NCBI RefSeq assembly: GCF_024519465.1
Contig: NZ_JALJRW010000006.1
Location: forward strand, 120,330-184,329
From: Stenotrophomonas sp. Ste86
GTDB taxonomy: Bacteria > Pseudomonadota > Gammaproteobacteria > Xanthomonadales > Xanthomonadaceae
DNA: 64,000 nucleotides
Direction: 5' to 3'
Numbering within the stretch: the first letter of the stretch is position 1; each line of letters starts with the position of its first letter. Positions 20,328 through 28,376 of the stretch are shown piece by piece. The translations under genes and the position numbers were made by a program. Under the pieces are notes generated by a model. It saw only the letters and a program-made list of their open reading frames with translations. It did no database searches and was not told the DNA's origin.

Positions 20328-21143
20328 TCAGGCTGCGTCGGGCAGGCGGAAGAACGTGCGCGTGGCCGCCGTCGCATTGGCTGCCGTGACGTCCACTTCC
20401 TCGCCACGGTCGCGCGCCAGTTCCTCGACGATATGCGACAGGAACATCGGCTCGTTGCGGCGGTCCTTGGGCATCGGCTTGAGCGAGCGTGGCAGCAGGT
20501 ACGGCGAGTCGGTCTCGATCATCAGCCGGTTGGCCGGGATGTGCCTGACCAGCTCGCGCAGGTGGCCACCGCGGCGCTCATCGCACAGCCAGCCGGTGAT
20601 GCCGATGTACCAGTCCTGGTCCAGGTAATCGAACAGTTCCTGGCGCTCGCCGGTGAAGCAATGCACCACCGCCGCGCCGAGCTTGCCGTCGAAGTTCTTC
20701 ATCTGCGCCATGAAATCGGCGTGCGCGTCGCGCTGGTGCAGGAACAGCGGCTTGCGCGCGCCATCGGCAGCCCGCACGTCGCTGGCCAGCTGCAACTGGC
20801 GCTCAAACGCGCGGTGCTGGGCCGGGCGCGGGGCGAAATCGCGGAAGTAATCCAGCCCGCATTCGCCCACCGCCACCACCTCGGCATGCGCGTGCAGCGC
20901 ACGCATCTCCGCATCACACGCGTCGGTGTACTCCACCGCGTGATGCGGATGCACGCCGGCGGTGGCGTACAGGAACCCCGGGTGCTGGCGCGCCAGCTCC
21001 AGCGCCATCGGCGAGTGCTCGCGGCTGGCGCCGGTGATCACCATCTGCACCACGCCGGCATCGCGCGCGCGCGCCAGTACGGCGTCGCGGTCGCGATCGA
21101 AGGAATCGTGGGTGAGGTTGGCGCCGATATCGATCAGGTGCAT
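20328..21143 (-). CDS. tatD: TatD-family metal-dependent deoxyribonuclease, 271 aa
   Basis: The sequence follows E. coli TatD closely: MHLIDIGANLTHDSFDRDRD, TAGVHPHHA, VAVGECGLDYFRDF (metal-binding Glu), LFLHQRDAH, VVHCFTGERQEL, YIGITGWLCDERRG and IETDSPYLLPRSL (metal-binding Asp), RRNEP. TatD is a 3'-5' exonuclease with a TIM-barrel metal site, linked to DNA repair and quality control rather than protein export. Residue His replaces the common Cys in FLHQRDAH (FMHCRDAH in E. coli). It is convergent with the upstream SMAG array and divergent from hrpB. Confidence 0.93.
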   Translation of the reverse strand: MHLIDIGANLTHDSFDRDRDAVLARARDAGVVQMVITGASREHSPMALELARQHPGFLYATAGVHPHHAVEYTDACDAEMRALHAHAEVVAVGECGLDYFRDFAPRPAQHRAFERQLQLASDVRAADGARKPLFLHQRDAHADFMAQMKNFDGKLGAAVVHCFTGERQELFDYLDQDWYIGITGWLCDERRGGHLRELVRHIPANRLMIETDSPYLLPRSLKPMPKDRRNEPMFLSHIVEELARDRGEEVDVTAANATAATRTFFRLPDAA

Positions 21144-21245
21144 GGGGGGCTACAGGACAGTGAACCCGTCCATTCTAGCGTGCCGCCCGCACGGCCCCGG
21201 CGTACACGTCTCGCCGCACCCGCCCACGGCCCGTATCCTTGGCCC

Positions 21246-23750
21246 ATGAGCACGCCGATTTTCCCGATCTCCCCGCTGCTGCCGCAGATCCTCGCGCATC
21301 TGGCCACCCATCCACGGCTGGTGCTGGAAGCGCCACCCGGTGCGGGCAAGACCACCCAGGTGCCGCTGGCGCTGCTGGACGCCCCGTGGCTGCAGGGCCG
21401 CAAGATCCTCATGCTGGAACCGCGCCGGGTTGCCGCGCGCAGTGCCGCGCAGTTCATGGCGCGCCAGCTGGGCGACGAGGTCGGTGGCACGGTCGGTTAC
21501 CGCATCCGCTTCGAGAACAAGGTGTCCGCGCGCACGCGCGTGGAAGTGGTCACCGAAGGCATCCTGACCCGGATGCTGCAGGACGACCCGATGCTGGAGG
21601 GCGTGGGCGCGTTGCTGTTCGATGAATTCCACGAGCGCCACCTGGCCGCCGACCTGGGCCTGGCCTTGGCGCTGGATGTGCAGGCGCAGCTGCGCGAAGA
21701 CCTGCGCATCGTGGTGATGTCGGCCACGCTGGATGGCGAGCGCCTGGCGCAGTTCCTGGACGCGCCGCGCCTGAGCAGCGAAGGCCGCAGCTTCCCGGTG
21801 GCGATCAGCCATTTCCCCGCACGCCGCGAGGAAGCGCTGGAGGCGCAGGCGCGCCGCGCGGTGGAGCAGGCGCTGGCCGAACATCCCGGCGACGTGCTGG
21901 TGTTCCTGCCCGGCCAGCGCGAGATCGCGCGTACCCAGGCGGCGCTGGAACAGGTGCTGCCGCCGACGGTGCAGGTGTTGCCGCTGCACGGCGAGCTGCC
22001 GGTGGAGCAGCAGTCGCGCGTGCTGCAGCCCGATCCGAACGGCCAACGCCGGGTGGTGCTGGCCACCAACGTGGCCGAATCTTCGGTCACCCTGCCCGGC
22101 GTGCGCGTGGTGATCGATGCCGGGCTGGCGCGGGAACCCCGCTACGACCCCAACAGCGGCTTTGCGCGCCTGGATGTGGTGAGCATCGCGCAGGCCTCGG
22201 CCGACCAGCGCGCCGGACGCGCCGGACGCGTTGCCGACGGCTGGGCATGGCGGTTGTGGCCGCAGTCGCAGCGGCTGGAAGCGCAGCGACGGCCGGAGAT
22301 GGCGCAGGTGGAACTGGCGTCGCTGGCACTGGAACTGGCCGCGTGGGGCAGCGATGACCTGCGCTTCGTCGACGCGCCGCCGGTCGGCGCCCTGGCCGCC
22401 GCCCGTGAATTGCTGCAGCGGCTGGGTGCGATGCGCGACGGTGGCGCCTTGACCGCGCTCGGCCGGCGCATGCTCACCCTGGGCACGCACCCGCGGCTGG
22501 CGGCGATGCTGCTGGCAGCCGAAGGCGGCGTCGAACAGGCGCTGGCCTGCGACCTGGCCGCACTGGTGGAAGCGCGCGATCCGCTGCGCCAGGGCGGCGA
22601 TGCACTGGCCGCCCGCTGGCGTGCGCTGGCCGCGTTCCGGCAGGGGCGCGCACCGCACGACGCCAACCGCGGCGCCTTGGCCGCCATCGATGCGGCCAGC
22701 AAACAATGGCGACGCCGCCTGCGTTGCGACACCGCGCCGCCGGCCTCGGTGGAGGCGCATCGGCTCGGCGATCTGCTCGCCCATGCCTTCCCCGACCGCA
22801 TCGCCGCGCGCCACCCCACCGACCCGCTGCGCTACCTGCTGGCCAACGGTCGCAGCGCGCGCCTGTTCGATCCCAGCAACCTGCGCGGCGAACCGTGGCT
22901 GGTGGCGGTGGAGCTGCGCTTCGAGGCACGCGATGCGCTGCTGCTGCGCGCCGCGCCGGTCGATGAAAACCGGCTGCGGCGGGATTTCCCCGAGCGCTTC
23001 CAACAGGAAGACGTGGTGCGCTGGGACGCCGACAAGCGCGCGCTGGTGGCGCGTCGTGAGACCCGCTTCGACCGCATCGTGCTCGACAGCCGTTCGGCCG
23101 GGCGCGTGGATCCGGCCCACGCCGCGCAGGCGCTGACCGAGGCCGTGGCCGAACTGGGGCTCGAGGCGCTGCCGTGGACCGACGGCCTGCGCCAGTGGCA
23201 GGCGCGCGCGCTGGCGGTACGCGCGTGGATGCCCGAGCTGGAACTGCCCGATCTGTCCGATGCGGCCTTGATGGACAGCCTGTCGCGCTGGCTCACGCCG
23301 GCCTTCAACGGCAAGACGCGTCTGGATGCGCTGGACGAGGCGAGCCTGGGCGAGGCATTGAAGTCGCCGTTGCCGTGGGCGCAGCGTCAGTTGATCGATC
23401 GCCATGCGCCGGTCCGCATCGCCGTGCCGTCGGGCATGGAGCGGGCGATCCACTATGCCGTCGATGCCGATGGCATCACCCCGCAGCCTCCGGTGCTGGC
23501 GGTGAAGCTGCAGGAACTGTTCGGCCTGGCCGACACCCCGCGCATCGCCGACGGACGCATTCCGCTCACCCTGCATCTGCTCTCGCCGGGTGGACGCCCC
23601 TTGCAGGTCACCCAGGACCTGCGCAACTTCTGGGCGAACACCTACACGGAAGTAAAAAAGGAAATGAAGGGGCGCTATCCCAAGCATCCGTGGCCGGACG
23701 ATCCGTGGACGGCGACCGCCACCCATCGGGCCAAGCCGCGCGGGACATGA
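21246..23750 (+). CDS. hrpB: ATP-dependent RNA helicase HrpB, 834 aa
   Basis: The ATG at 21246 begins MSTPIFPISPLLPQIL, matching the HrpB N-terminus; the frame is open far upstream but without family similarity. Helicase motif I is APPGAGKTTQVP (residues 29-40), motif II is DEFHERH, and motif III is VVMSATLDGERL. VLATNVAESSVTLPGVRVVIDAG and QRAGRAGRV (motif VI) complete the DExH core. The C-terminal HrpB domain ends with the characteristic QVTQDLRNFW and TYTEVKKEMKGRYPKHPWPDDP. HrpB is a DEAH-box-type protein of unclear physiological role in gammaproteobacteria; in Xanthomonas it has been linked to mRNA processing of adhesion factors. Confidence 0.96.
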   Translation: MSTPIFPISPLLPQILAHLATHPRLVLEAPPGAGKTTQVPLALLDAPWLQGRKILMLEPRRVAARSAAQFMARQLGDEVGGTVGYRIRFENKVSARTRVEVVTEGILTRMLQDDPMLEGVGALLFDEFHERHLAADLGLALALDVQAQLREDLRIVVMSATLDGERLAQFLDAPRLSSEGRSFPVAISHFPARREEALEAQARRAVEQALAEHPGDVLVFLPGQREIARTQAALEQVLPPTVQVLPLHGELPVEQQSRVLQPDPNGQRRVVLATNVAESSVTLPGVRVVIDAGLAREPRYDPNSGFARLDVVSIAQASADQRAGRAGRVADGWAWRLWPQSQRLEAQRRPEMAQVELASLALELAAWGSDDLRFVDAPPVGALAAARELLQRLGAMRDGGALTALGRRMLTLGTHPRLAAMLLAAEGGVEQALACDLAALVEARDPLRQGGDALAARWRALAAFRQGRAPHDANRGALAAIDAASKQWRRRLRCDTAPPASVEAHRLGDLLAHAFPDRIAARHPTDPLRYLLANGRSARLFDPSNLRGEPWLVAVELRFEARDALLLRAAPVDENRLRRDFPERFQQEDVVRWDADKRALVARRETRFDRIVLDSRSAGRVDPAHAAQALTEAVAELGLEALPWTDGLRQWQARALAVRAWMPELELPDLSDAALMDSLSRWLTPAFNGKTRLDALDEASLGEALKSPLPWAQRQLIDRHAPVRIAVPSGMERAIHYAVDADGITPQPPVLAVKLQELFGLADTPRIADGRIPLTLHLLSPGGRPLQVTQDLRNFWANTYTEVKKEMKGRYPKHPWPDDPWTATATHRAKPRGT

Positions 23751-23934
23751 TGCCGCCGGCGGCGCGCCCTCACGCGCCCCGCGCATTCATGGCTGGCGGC
23801 TGACCGCGTCATCTGGTCCTGCGGCGGTGGCCCGATGGAGCGGCTACAGTCGTCATCCGGTCGTGGCTGGCGGATAACACGCCCTACACGGCCCACGGGC
23901 GACACTGGACCAGAACCGAGGCAAAGGACCCCCC

Positions 23935-24324
23935 ATGAGCAGATTGACTGTGATTACCGACCGCGCCCTCGAGCGCGCCCTGGACCTGGCAAGCACCGCC
24001 GGTGACGGCCTCAAGCATGCTGGCAGCAACCTGCGCCACTTCGGGCCGCAGGCGACCGACTGGATCAAGACCGGCGCGGCGCTTGGCGCAGTGAAGACCG
24101 GCAGCAAGGTGGCCGCCAAGGTGGTGCGTCGCAACCCGGCCGTGACCATCGCCGCTGCCGCCGTCGGCGTGGGCCTGCTGGGCTACGCGCTGTACCGCAA
24201 GCAGCAGAAGAAGAAGCTCGCCAACGGCGAGGTGGTGAACGGCCAGGCGCAGCGCATCAGCGCCCGCAACCGTCGCGCCAGCACCGTGGTGGACGAACAC
24301 AGCGACATCGGCAGCGACGCCTGA
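23935..24324 (+). CDS. Small single-helix protein, 129 aa, unknown function
   Basis: A helical N-terminal half (LTVITDRALERALDLASTAG) is followed by one membrane segment at about residues 64-85 (PAVTIAAAAVGVGLLGYALY) and a strongly basic stretch RKQQKKKLANG, with a polar tail. This could be a membrane-tethered or stress-related protein similar to Stenotrophomonas and Xanthomonas hypothetical proteins. It lies 185 bp downstream of hrpB with its own start region and ends at a strong terminator. No function can be assigned. Confidence 0.7.
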   Translation: MSRLTVITDRALERALDLASTAGDGLKHAGSNLRHFGPQATDWIKTGAALGAVKTGSKVAAKVVRRNPAVTIAAAAVGVGLLGYALYRKQQKKKLANGEVVNGQAQRISARNRRASTVVDEHSDIGSDA

Positions 24325-24351
24325 TCCTTTCGGGTCAGCGTTGACGCATCG

Positions 24352-24383
24352 AAACCGCCGGCAACGCCCGGCGGTTTTTTTTT
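24352..24383 (+). terminator. Intrinsic terminator after the 129-aa gene
   Basis: ACCGCCGG, a six-base loop and CCGGCGGT, followed directly by nine T residues, begin 30 bases after the stop codon at 24324. Confidence 0.93.
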
Positions 24384-24390
24384 GGGCGGG

Positions 24391-24461
24391 GTAGAGCCAC
24401 CCATGGGTGGCTGCGTCTTACGCCCGGCACCGCGCGCAGCCCCCCATGGGGTGGCGCTACC
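24391..24461. repeat. SMAG/REP pair overlapping the end of rluE
   Basis: A forward unit GTAGAGCCACCCATGGGTGG (24391-24415) and a reverse unit ending GGGGTGGCGCTACC (24436-24461) form an inverted pair. The second overlaps the last codons of rluE: the rluE TAG stop is the TAG of the GGTAG repeat end. Confidence 0.85.
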
Positions 24462-24996
24462 GGATCTCGCGCCATTGGCCGGGTTGCAGGTCATCCAGCG
24501 CATGCGCGCCCATCGACACCCGCACCAGCCGCAGCGTGGGTAGGCCCACGGCCGCGGTCATCCGCCGCACCTGGCGGTTGCGCCCTTCGCGCAGGGTGAT
24601 CGCCAGCCAGGTATCGGGGACGGTCTTGCGGAAACGGACCGGCGGATCGCGCGGCCACAGCGTCGGTGCAGGGTCCAGGCGCTCCACGCCCGCCGGCAAC
24701 GTCGGCCCATCGTTGAGCTGTACGCCACGCCGCAATGCCTGCAGCTGGTCGTCGCTGACCGTGCCTTCCACCTGCACCCAATACGTTTTGTCCGCCTTGT
24801 GCCGCGGATCGGTGAGGGTGTGCGCCAAGCCACCGTCATCGGTGAGCAGCAGCAGGCCCTCGCTGTCGTAGTCCAGCCGCCCGGCCGCATACACCGCCGG
24901 CGGCAGCCCGAAGCCGGCCAGTGTCGCGCGCGGCGGCTGGCTGCGGTCGGTGAACTGGCACAGCACGTTGAAGGGTTTGTTGAAGGCGATCAGCAT
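24457..24996 (-). CDS. rluE: 23S rRNA pseudouridine synthase RluE, 179 aa
   Basis: The catalytic motif [11 protein letters not shown] is at residues 39-49, with Asp42 the nucleophile. [11 protein letters not shown] near the N-terminus and [26 protein letters not shown] near the C-terminus fix the RsuA/RluB/E/F family, and the lack of an S4 domain with a length of 179 aa points to RluE. It would convert U2457 (E. coli numbering) of 23S rRNA to pseudouridine. Its stop codon lies inside a SMAG unit. Confidence 0.92.
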   Translation of the reverse strand: MLIAFNKPFNVLCQFTDRSQPPRATLAGFGLPPAVYAAGRLDYDSEGLLLLTDDGGLAHTLTDPRHKADKTYWVQVEGTVSDDQLQALRRGVQLNDGPTLPAGVERLDPAPTLWPRDPPVRFRKTVPDTWLAITLREGRNRQVRRMTAAVGLPTLRLVRVSMGAHALDDLQPGQWREIR

Positions 24997-25081
24997 GGCG
25001 GAAACGGCAGCGGGGGACGGGCCATTGTCCCATCCCCCGCTCGTGTGTGATGCAGGACAGCCAGCAGCAGGTCTTGGGCGG

Positions 25082-25936
25082 TCAGGGCTTCACGAAGCGC
25101 AGGGTCATGCGGTCGCTCTCGCCGATGGCCTGGTACTTCGCATCGTCTGCCTTGTCGTGCTGGTTGGTCGGCGGCAGGGTCCACACCCCGTTCGGGTGGT
25201 CCTTGGTGTCGCGCGGGTTGGCGTTGATCTCGCTGCTGCCGGCCAGTTTGAAGCCCGCCGCCTCGGCCATCGCGATCACCTGCTTCTGGCCCACGTAGCC
25301 GCTCTTGTCGTCTGCGGGCACGTCGGCCTTGGCACGGTGTTCAACCACGCCCAGCACGCCACCGGGCTTGAGCACCTTGTAGAAGCCGGTGAACATGCCC
25401 TCGGCCTGGTTGGCGCTGCGCCAGTTGTGCACATTGCGGAAGGTCAGCACCACATCGGCCGAGTTGTCCGCACCGAACTGCGGCGCGGTCGGGTTGTAGG
25501 CCACCACTTTGCTCTTGCCATACAGCGCGGCATTGGCGGCGAACTTCTTGTCCAGGCCATCGCGGCTGCGCTGCTGGTAGTCGCGGCCGCGGCCTTCGGG
25601 CACCGCCATCGGATCGACCACCGCGGCGACATAGCTGCCCTTGTCGCGCAGCAACGGGCCCAGGATTTCCGCGTACCAGCCGCCGCCCGGGGTGATCTCG
25701 ATGACGGTCTTGCCCGGTGCCACGCCGAAGAACGAGAGCGTCTGCGCCGGATGCCGCCACGCATCGCGCTTGACGTTGGCCGGGTCGCGGCCGTTGCCCT
25801 GCACCGCCGCCTGCACCGCCGGGGTGATTGCGATCTGTGCGTTGGGGCCGGCCGGCTTGGTCGCCAGGGCCGGGGCGGACAGCAGCAGCGTGGACAAGGT
25901 GAACAGGCAGGCAGTGGTCAGCGAACGGGTTTTCAT
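25082..25936 (-). CDS. Exported class I SAM-dependent methyltransferase-like protein, 284 aa
   Basis: The ATG at 25936 is chosen because it opens a clean signal peptide ([20 protein letters not shown]). The methyltransferase core follows: [19 protein letters not shown] (motif I), [14 protein letters not shown] (motif IV region) and [18 protein letters not shown], then [22 protein letters not shown]. These are the blocks of the 'predicted methyltransferase' family COG4798, whose members commonly carry a signal peptide, a puzzling combination because SAM is not expected in the periplasm. The substrate is unknown. Confidence 0.85.
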   Translation of the reverse strand: MKTRSLTTACLFTLSTLLLSAPALATKPAGPNAQIAITPAVQAAVQGNGRDPANVKRDAWRHPAQTLSFFGVAPGKTVIEITPGGGWYAEILGPLLRDKGSYVAAVVDPMAVPEGRGRDYQQRSRDGLDKKFAANAALYGKSKVVAYNPTAPQFGADNSADVVLTFRNVHNWRSANQAEGMFTGFYKVLKPGGVLGVVEHRAKADVPADDKSGYVGQKQVIAMAEAAGFKLAGSSEINANPRDTKDHPNGVWTLPPTNQHDKADDAKYQAIGESDRMTLRFVKP

Positions 25937-26110
25937 CGGCGTCTTCCAGTGGCGGGATGCGGCGAGACTAGCAGCCGCGATGCCCAAGGTGTTCACAAAA
26001 CGTTAGTGCGATGCAGCACAGCGGAACGCTGTTTTGTGGCAGCCGCCGCAGCGCTGTCATGGCCGCGGATCTATGCTGGTGCATTGGATTTCCACAGGAG
26101 CACCTCTCCC

Positions 26111-27070
26111 ATGACTGCATCGCGCGAACTCGGCCGCTCCGGCCTGACTGTGCAACCCATTGCCTTCGGCGGCAACGTGTTCGGCTGGAGCGCCGACGAG
26201 AAAACCTCGTTCGCGCTGCTGGATGCCTTCGTCGACGCCGGCTTCAACCTGGTGGATACCGCCGATGCGTATTCGGCCTGGGTGCCGGGCAACAGCGGCG
26301 GCGAATCGGAGACCATCCTGGGCCGCTGGTTCAAGCACAGCGGCAAGCGCGACAAGGTGGTGCTGGCCACCAAGGTGGCCAAGTGGGTCGAGCGCCCGGG
26401 CCTGTCGGCCGACAATATCGCCGCGGCGGTGGAAGATTCGCTGCGCCGCCTGCAGACCGATGTGATCGATCTGTACCAGGCGCACGAAGACGACGAATCC
26501 ACGCCGCTGGAAACCACCCTGGCCGCGTTCGGCCGCCTGATCGAACAGGGCAAGGTGCGTGCCATCGGTGCGTCCAACTACAGCGCCAGCCGCCTGCGCG
26601 ATGCGCTTGCGGTGTCGGCCGACTATGCGCTGCCGCGTTATGAAACGTTGCAGCCGGAGTACAACCTGTACGACCGCGCCGGCTACGAGGCAGAACTGGA
26701 ACCGCTGGTGCGCGACCAGGGCATCGGCGTGATCAGCTACTACTCGCTGGCCAGCGGCTTCCTGAGCGGCAAGTACCGCAGTGCCGCCGATGCGGGCAAG
26801 AGCAGCGCGCGCGGCCAGAGCGTGGTGAGCAAGTACGTCAACCCACGCGGGCTGCGCATCCTGACGGCGCTGGATGACATCGCCGCCGGGCACGGCGCCA
26901 GCCCCTCGCAGATCGCATTGGCATGGTTGATCGCGCGCCCTGGCATCACCGCACCGATCGTCAGCGCGACCAGCGTCGAACAGCTGAAGGATGTGCTGGC
27001 TGCTGCCCAGGTGGCATTGTCGGCGCAGGATATCGCGCAGCTGGACCGAGCCAGCGGGGAACACAGCTGA
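26111..27070 (+). CDS. Aldo/keto reductase, 319 aa
   Basis: A TIM-barrel oxidoreductase starting MTASRELGRSGLTVQPIAFGG, preceded by CAGGAGCACC. The catalytic residues are recognisable: Asp in NLVDTADAYSAW (with Tyr), Lys in VVLATKVAKW and His in LYQAHEDDE. VRAIGASNYSASRL and SPSQIALAWLIARPGI are standard for the AKR12/YajO-like subgroup. It should reduce aldehydes or ketones with NADPH; the substrate is unknown. It is the last ordinary gene before the RiPP island, ended by a terminator. Confidence 0.93.
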   Translation: MTASRELGRSGLTVQPIAFGGNVFGWSADEKTSFALLDAFVDAGFNLVDTADAYSAWVPGNSGGESETILGRWFKHSGKRDKVVLATKVAKWVERPGLSADNIAAAVEDSLRRLQTDVIDLYQAHEDDESTPLETTLAAFGRLIEQGKVRAIGASNYSASRLRDALAVSADYALPRYETLQPEYNLYDRAGYEAELEPLVRDQGIGVISYYSLASGFLSGKYRSAADAGKSSARGQSVVSKYVNPRGLRILTALDDIAAGHGASPSQIALAWLIARPGITAPIVSATSVEQLKDVLAAAQVALSAQDIAQLDRASGEHS

Positions 27071-27097
27071 TCTTGCACACACACCGCAGAATGCAGA

Positions 27098-27127
27098 CAG
27101 GGCCGCCTCGTGCGGCCCTGTTCATTT
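27098..27127 (+). terminator. Intrinsic terminator after the aldo/keto reductase
   Basis: CAGGGCCGC, loop CTCGT and GCGGCCCTG form a 9-bp stem followed by TTCATTTT, 28 bases after the stop codon. It separates housekeeping transcription from the RiPP promoter region. Confidence 0.85.
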
Positions 27128-27212
27128 TGTGGGAATGTCGCGATTTCGCGGAAGCTCCCCGACCGCTTTATGCGCCACACGCGTGAACTCCCCGTCATGC
27201 TGGCGTGACGAC

Positions 27213-27218
27213 TATAAT
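27213..27218 (+). promoter_or_regulatory. Isolated TATAAT hexamer in the AT-rich upstream region
   Basis: A perfect -10 consensus lies 120 bases before the Clp-type operator. No -35 hexamer with correct spacing is visible, so whether it starts the RiPP transcript is unclear. The region 27185-27400 is far more AT-rich than anything else in the window. Confidence 0.3.
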
Positions 27219-27333
27219 CCTTGATAATAATGAATGAGCGCCTACCCGGCGCATATATCGCCTATTCCGCACAAATATAGGTGCTGCACGTCATCCAGAA
27301 TTAGTGACGCACTTATCATAATAATTATATATA

Positions 27334-27349
27334 TGTGATGCATATCACA
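27334..27349. promoter_or_regulatory. CRP/Clp-type operator upstream of the RiPP operon
   Basis: TGTGA-TGCATA-TCACA is a perfect match to the CRP/Clp consensus half-sites with six-base spacing, and the arms extend to ATATGTGA and TCACATAT (27331-27352). Its centre is about 398 bases upstream of the first precursor start. In Xanthomonadaceae this consensus is bound by Clp, the CRP homologue that is antagonised by c-di-GMP and controls secreted enzymes and antibiotic synthesis. The distance implies a long 5' leader or an unrecognised promoter nearer the gene. Confidence 0.8.
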
Positions 27350-27739
27350 TATAAGTGCATCCGCGATTTACAGCACTTACTGAACACTATCTAACTGCAC
27401 GCACGGAGTGGTTCTTCTTTCACGGACGGAGGGGAAGACGGAATGGCAGTTTTCAGAATGCGCCAACGCCCGGCACCGGTGCGCAGTTACCAGGACGGAT
27501 CGCGCGCCGCCGCAACGCCGCCAAACGCCGGCAGCGGATGTGCACAGCGCGATGGTCCCCGCAGACCTTTCCCCATTGATTATCCATGCACCCCGGCCGC
27601 ATCGGTTGATGCGGCGGTGCATGCCTTATTCCTGTCGTCGCGCTGATCGGGGCGACGTCGGAATCGCACGTCCTGCCACGCTGTGCAGGTGGCAGGCGTT
27701 GCGCCCATCAATGTTCCAGACGTCAAAAGGAGCAGTTGA
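27350..27739 (+). other. Long leader region of the RiPP operon with a strong hairpin
   Basis: This 390-base stretch precedes the first precursor and contains no gene I can support. Three small open frames exist but none has precursor-like or other recognisable content. The salient element is a stem at 27585-27623: CATGCACC pairs with GGTGCATG and, after a three-base bulge, GCCGCATC with GATGCGGC around a GGTT loop. No T-run follows. An AAAAGGAG ribosome-binding site closes the region just before 27740. Confidence 0.55.
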
Positions 27740-27946
27740 ATGAGCAATACCACGCACGAAGAGACCAGCAACGATGGTCTTGATCTGTTTGCCGAAGAAC
27801 TGGACCAGAAGCTCAATGCCGCTGCGGCGGCGGGCTGCAGTTCCACCCTCGGCAGCTCCACTTCGTTCAGTTGCGTCGCAGGCACCTTCTGCAGCTTCGG
27901 CTGTATCGGGTCGGCCTGTACCGCAGCCGTCGAAGTAATGGCATGA
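27740..27946 (+). CDS. RiPP precursor peptide A, 68 aa
   Basis: AAAAGGAG lies eight bases before the ATG. The N-terminal part is an acidic leader with the block LDLFAEELDQKLNAAAAAG (residues 14-32). The remaining 36 residues form a core with five Cys (33, 45, 51, 55, 60), eight Ser and four Thr, plus small and hydrophobic residues, and almost no charge except one Glu. Seventeen of 36 core residues are therefore heterocyclisable or dehydratable. The leader motif and Ala-Gly end recur in the next gene, and the downstream enzymes (YcaO, LanB, nitroreductase) act on such residues. Cleavage after Gly32 is a guess from the shared boundary. Confidence 0.88.
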   Translation: MSNTTHEETSNDGLDLFAEELDQKLNAAAAAGCSSTLGSSTSFSCVAGTFCSFGCIGSACTAAVEVMA

Positions 27947-28001
27947 CCCGCACCTTCCAGTCATCCGACTCGAAGTACCGCTCATCTCAAGGAGAATCAC
28001 C

Positions 28002-28190
28002 ATGAACGACAACAACGACATCGACCTGTTCGCCGACGAACTGGATGACCGCATGAACGCAGCGGCCATCGCCGGCACGGTTTCATCGGGCACCTGCCTG
28101 AGTTCGGCCTCCACCGGTGGCACCTCGTCGGCCTCGTGCGGCTGCAGCTTCAGCAGCCTGTGCAGCGCCTCGTTCGAGCAGACGATGTAA
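28002..28190 (+). CDS. RiPP precursor peptide B, 62 aa
   Basis: AAGGAGA precedes the ATG with good spacing. The acidic leader IDLFADELDDRMNAAAIAG (residues 7-25) matches precursor A almost position for position, while the core is quite different: Cys at 32, 46, 48 and 54, thirteen Ser and five Thr in 37 residues, with a Cys-Gly-Cys-Ser block. Two precursors with one leader and divergent cores suggest either two products or a two-peptide product made by one enzyme set. The 55-base gap to precursor A and the lack of a terminator suggest co-transcription. Confidence 0.88.
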   Translation: MNDNNDIDLFADELDDRMNAAAIAGTVSSGTCLSSASTGGTSSASCGCSFSSLCSASFEQTM

Positions 28191-28376
28191 GAAGGCCATG
28201 AGGTATCCGGGGAAGCAATAACTCGATTGCCACCCGCTCACTCGTTCCATTGGTCCAACCCTCAGGACGTCGGCACCTCGCGCCGAAGACACTGGTGAAA
28301 GCCCGGTATGGAATCCATGTGAGTCCCCTGCCCCACCCCTCCGCACGCGTTCCACCGACCAGGACAACCCGTAGCC

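Noticed and set aside
27213..27218. TATAAT as the definite RiPP promoter
   Set aside because: There is no -35 element, and the Clp site lies 120 bases downstream, which would be an odd place for an activator. It is kept only as a weak candidate.
27408..27743. An open frame from a GTG, ending with an ATGA overlap at precursor A, as an extra precursor or leader peptide
   Set aside because: It has no leader motif or Ser/Cys-rich core, no convincing ribosome-binding site and crosses the hairpin. The overlap with the precursor start looks like coincidence. A nested frame (27443-27646) has a GGAGGGG upstream but no recognisable content either.
28191..28376. A third small precursor between precursor B and the E1-like gene
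   Set aside because: Only very short frames occur there, none with the leader motif. A weak stem near 28267-28285 is too small to support a terminator claim.
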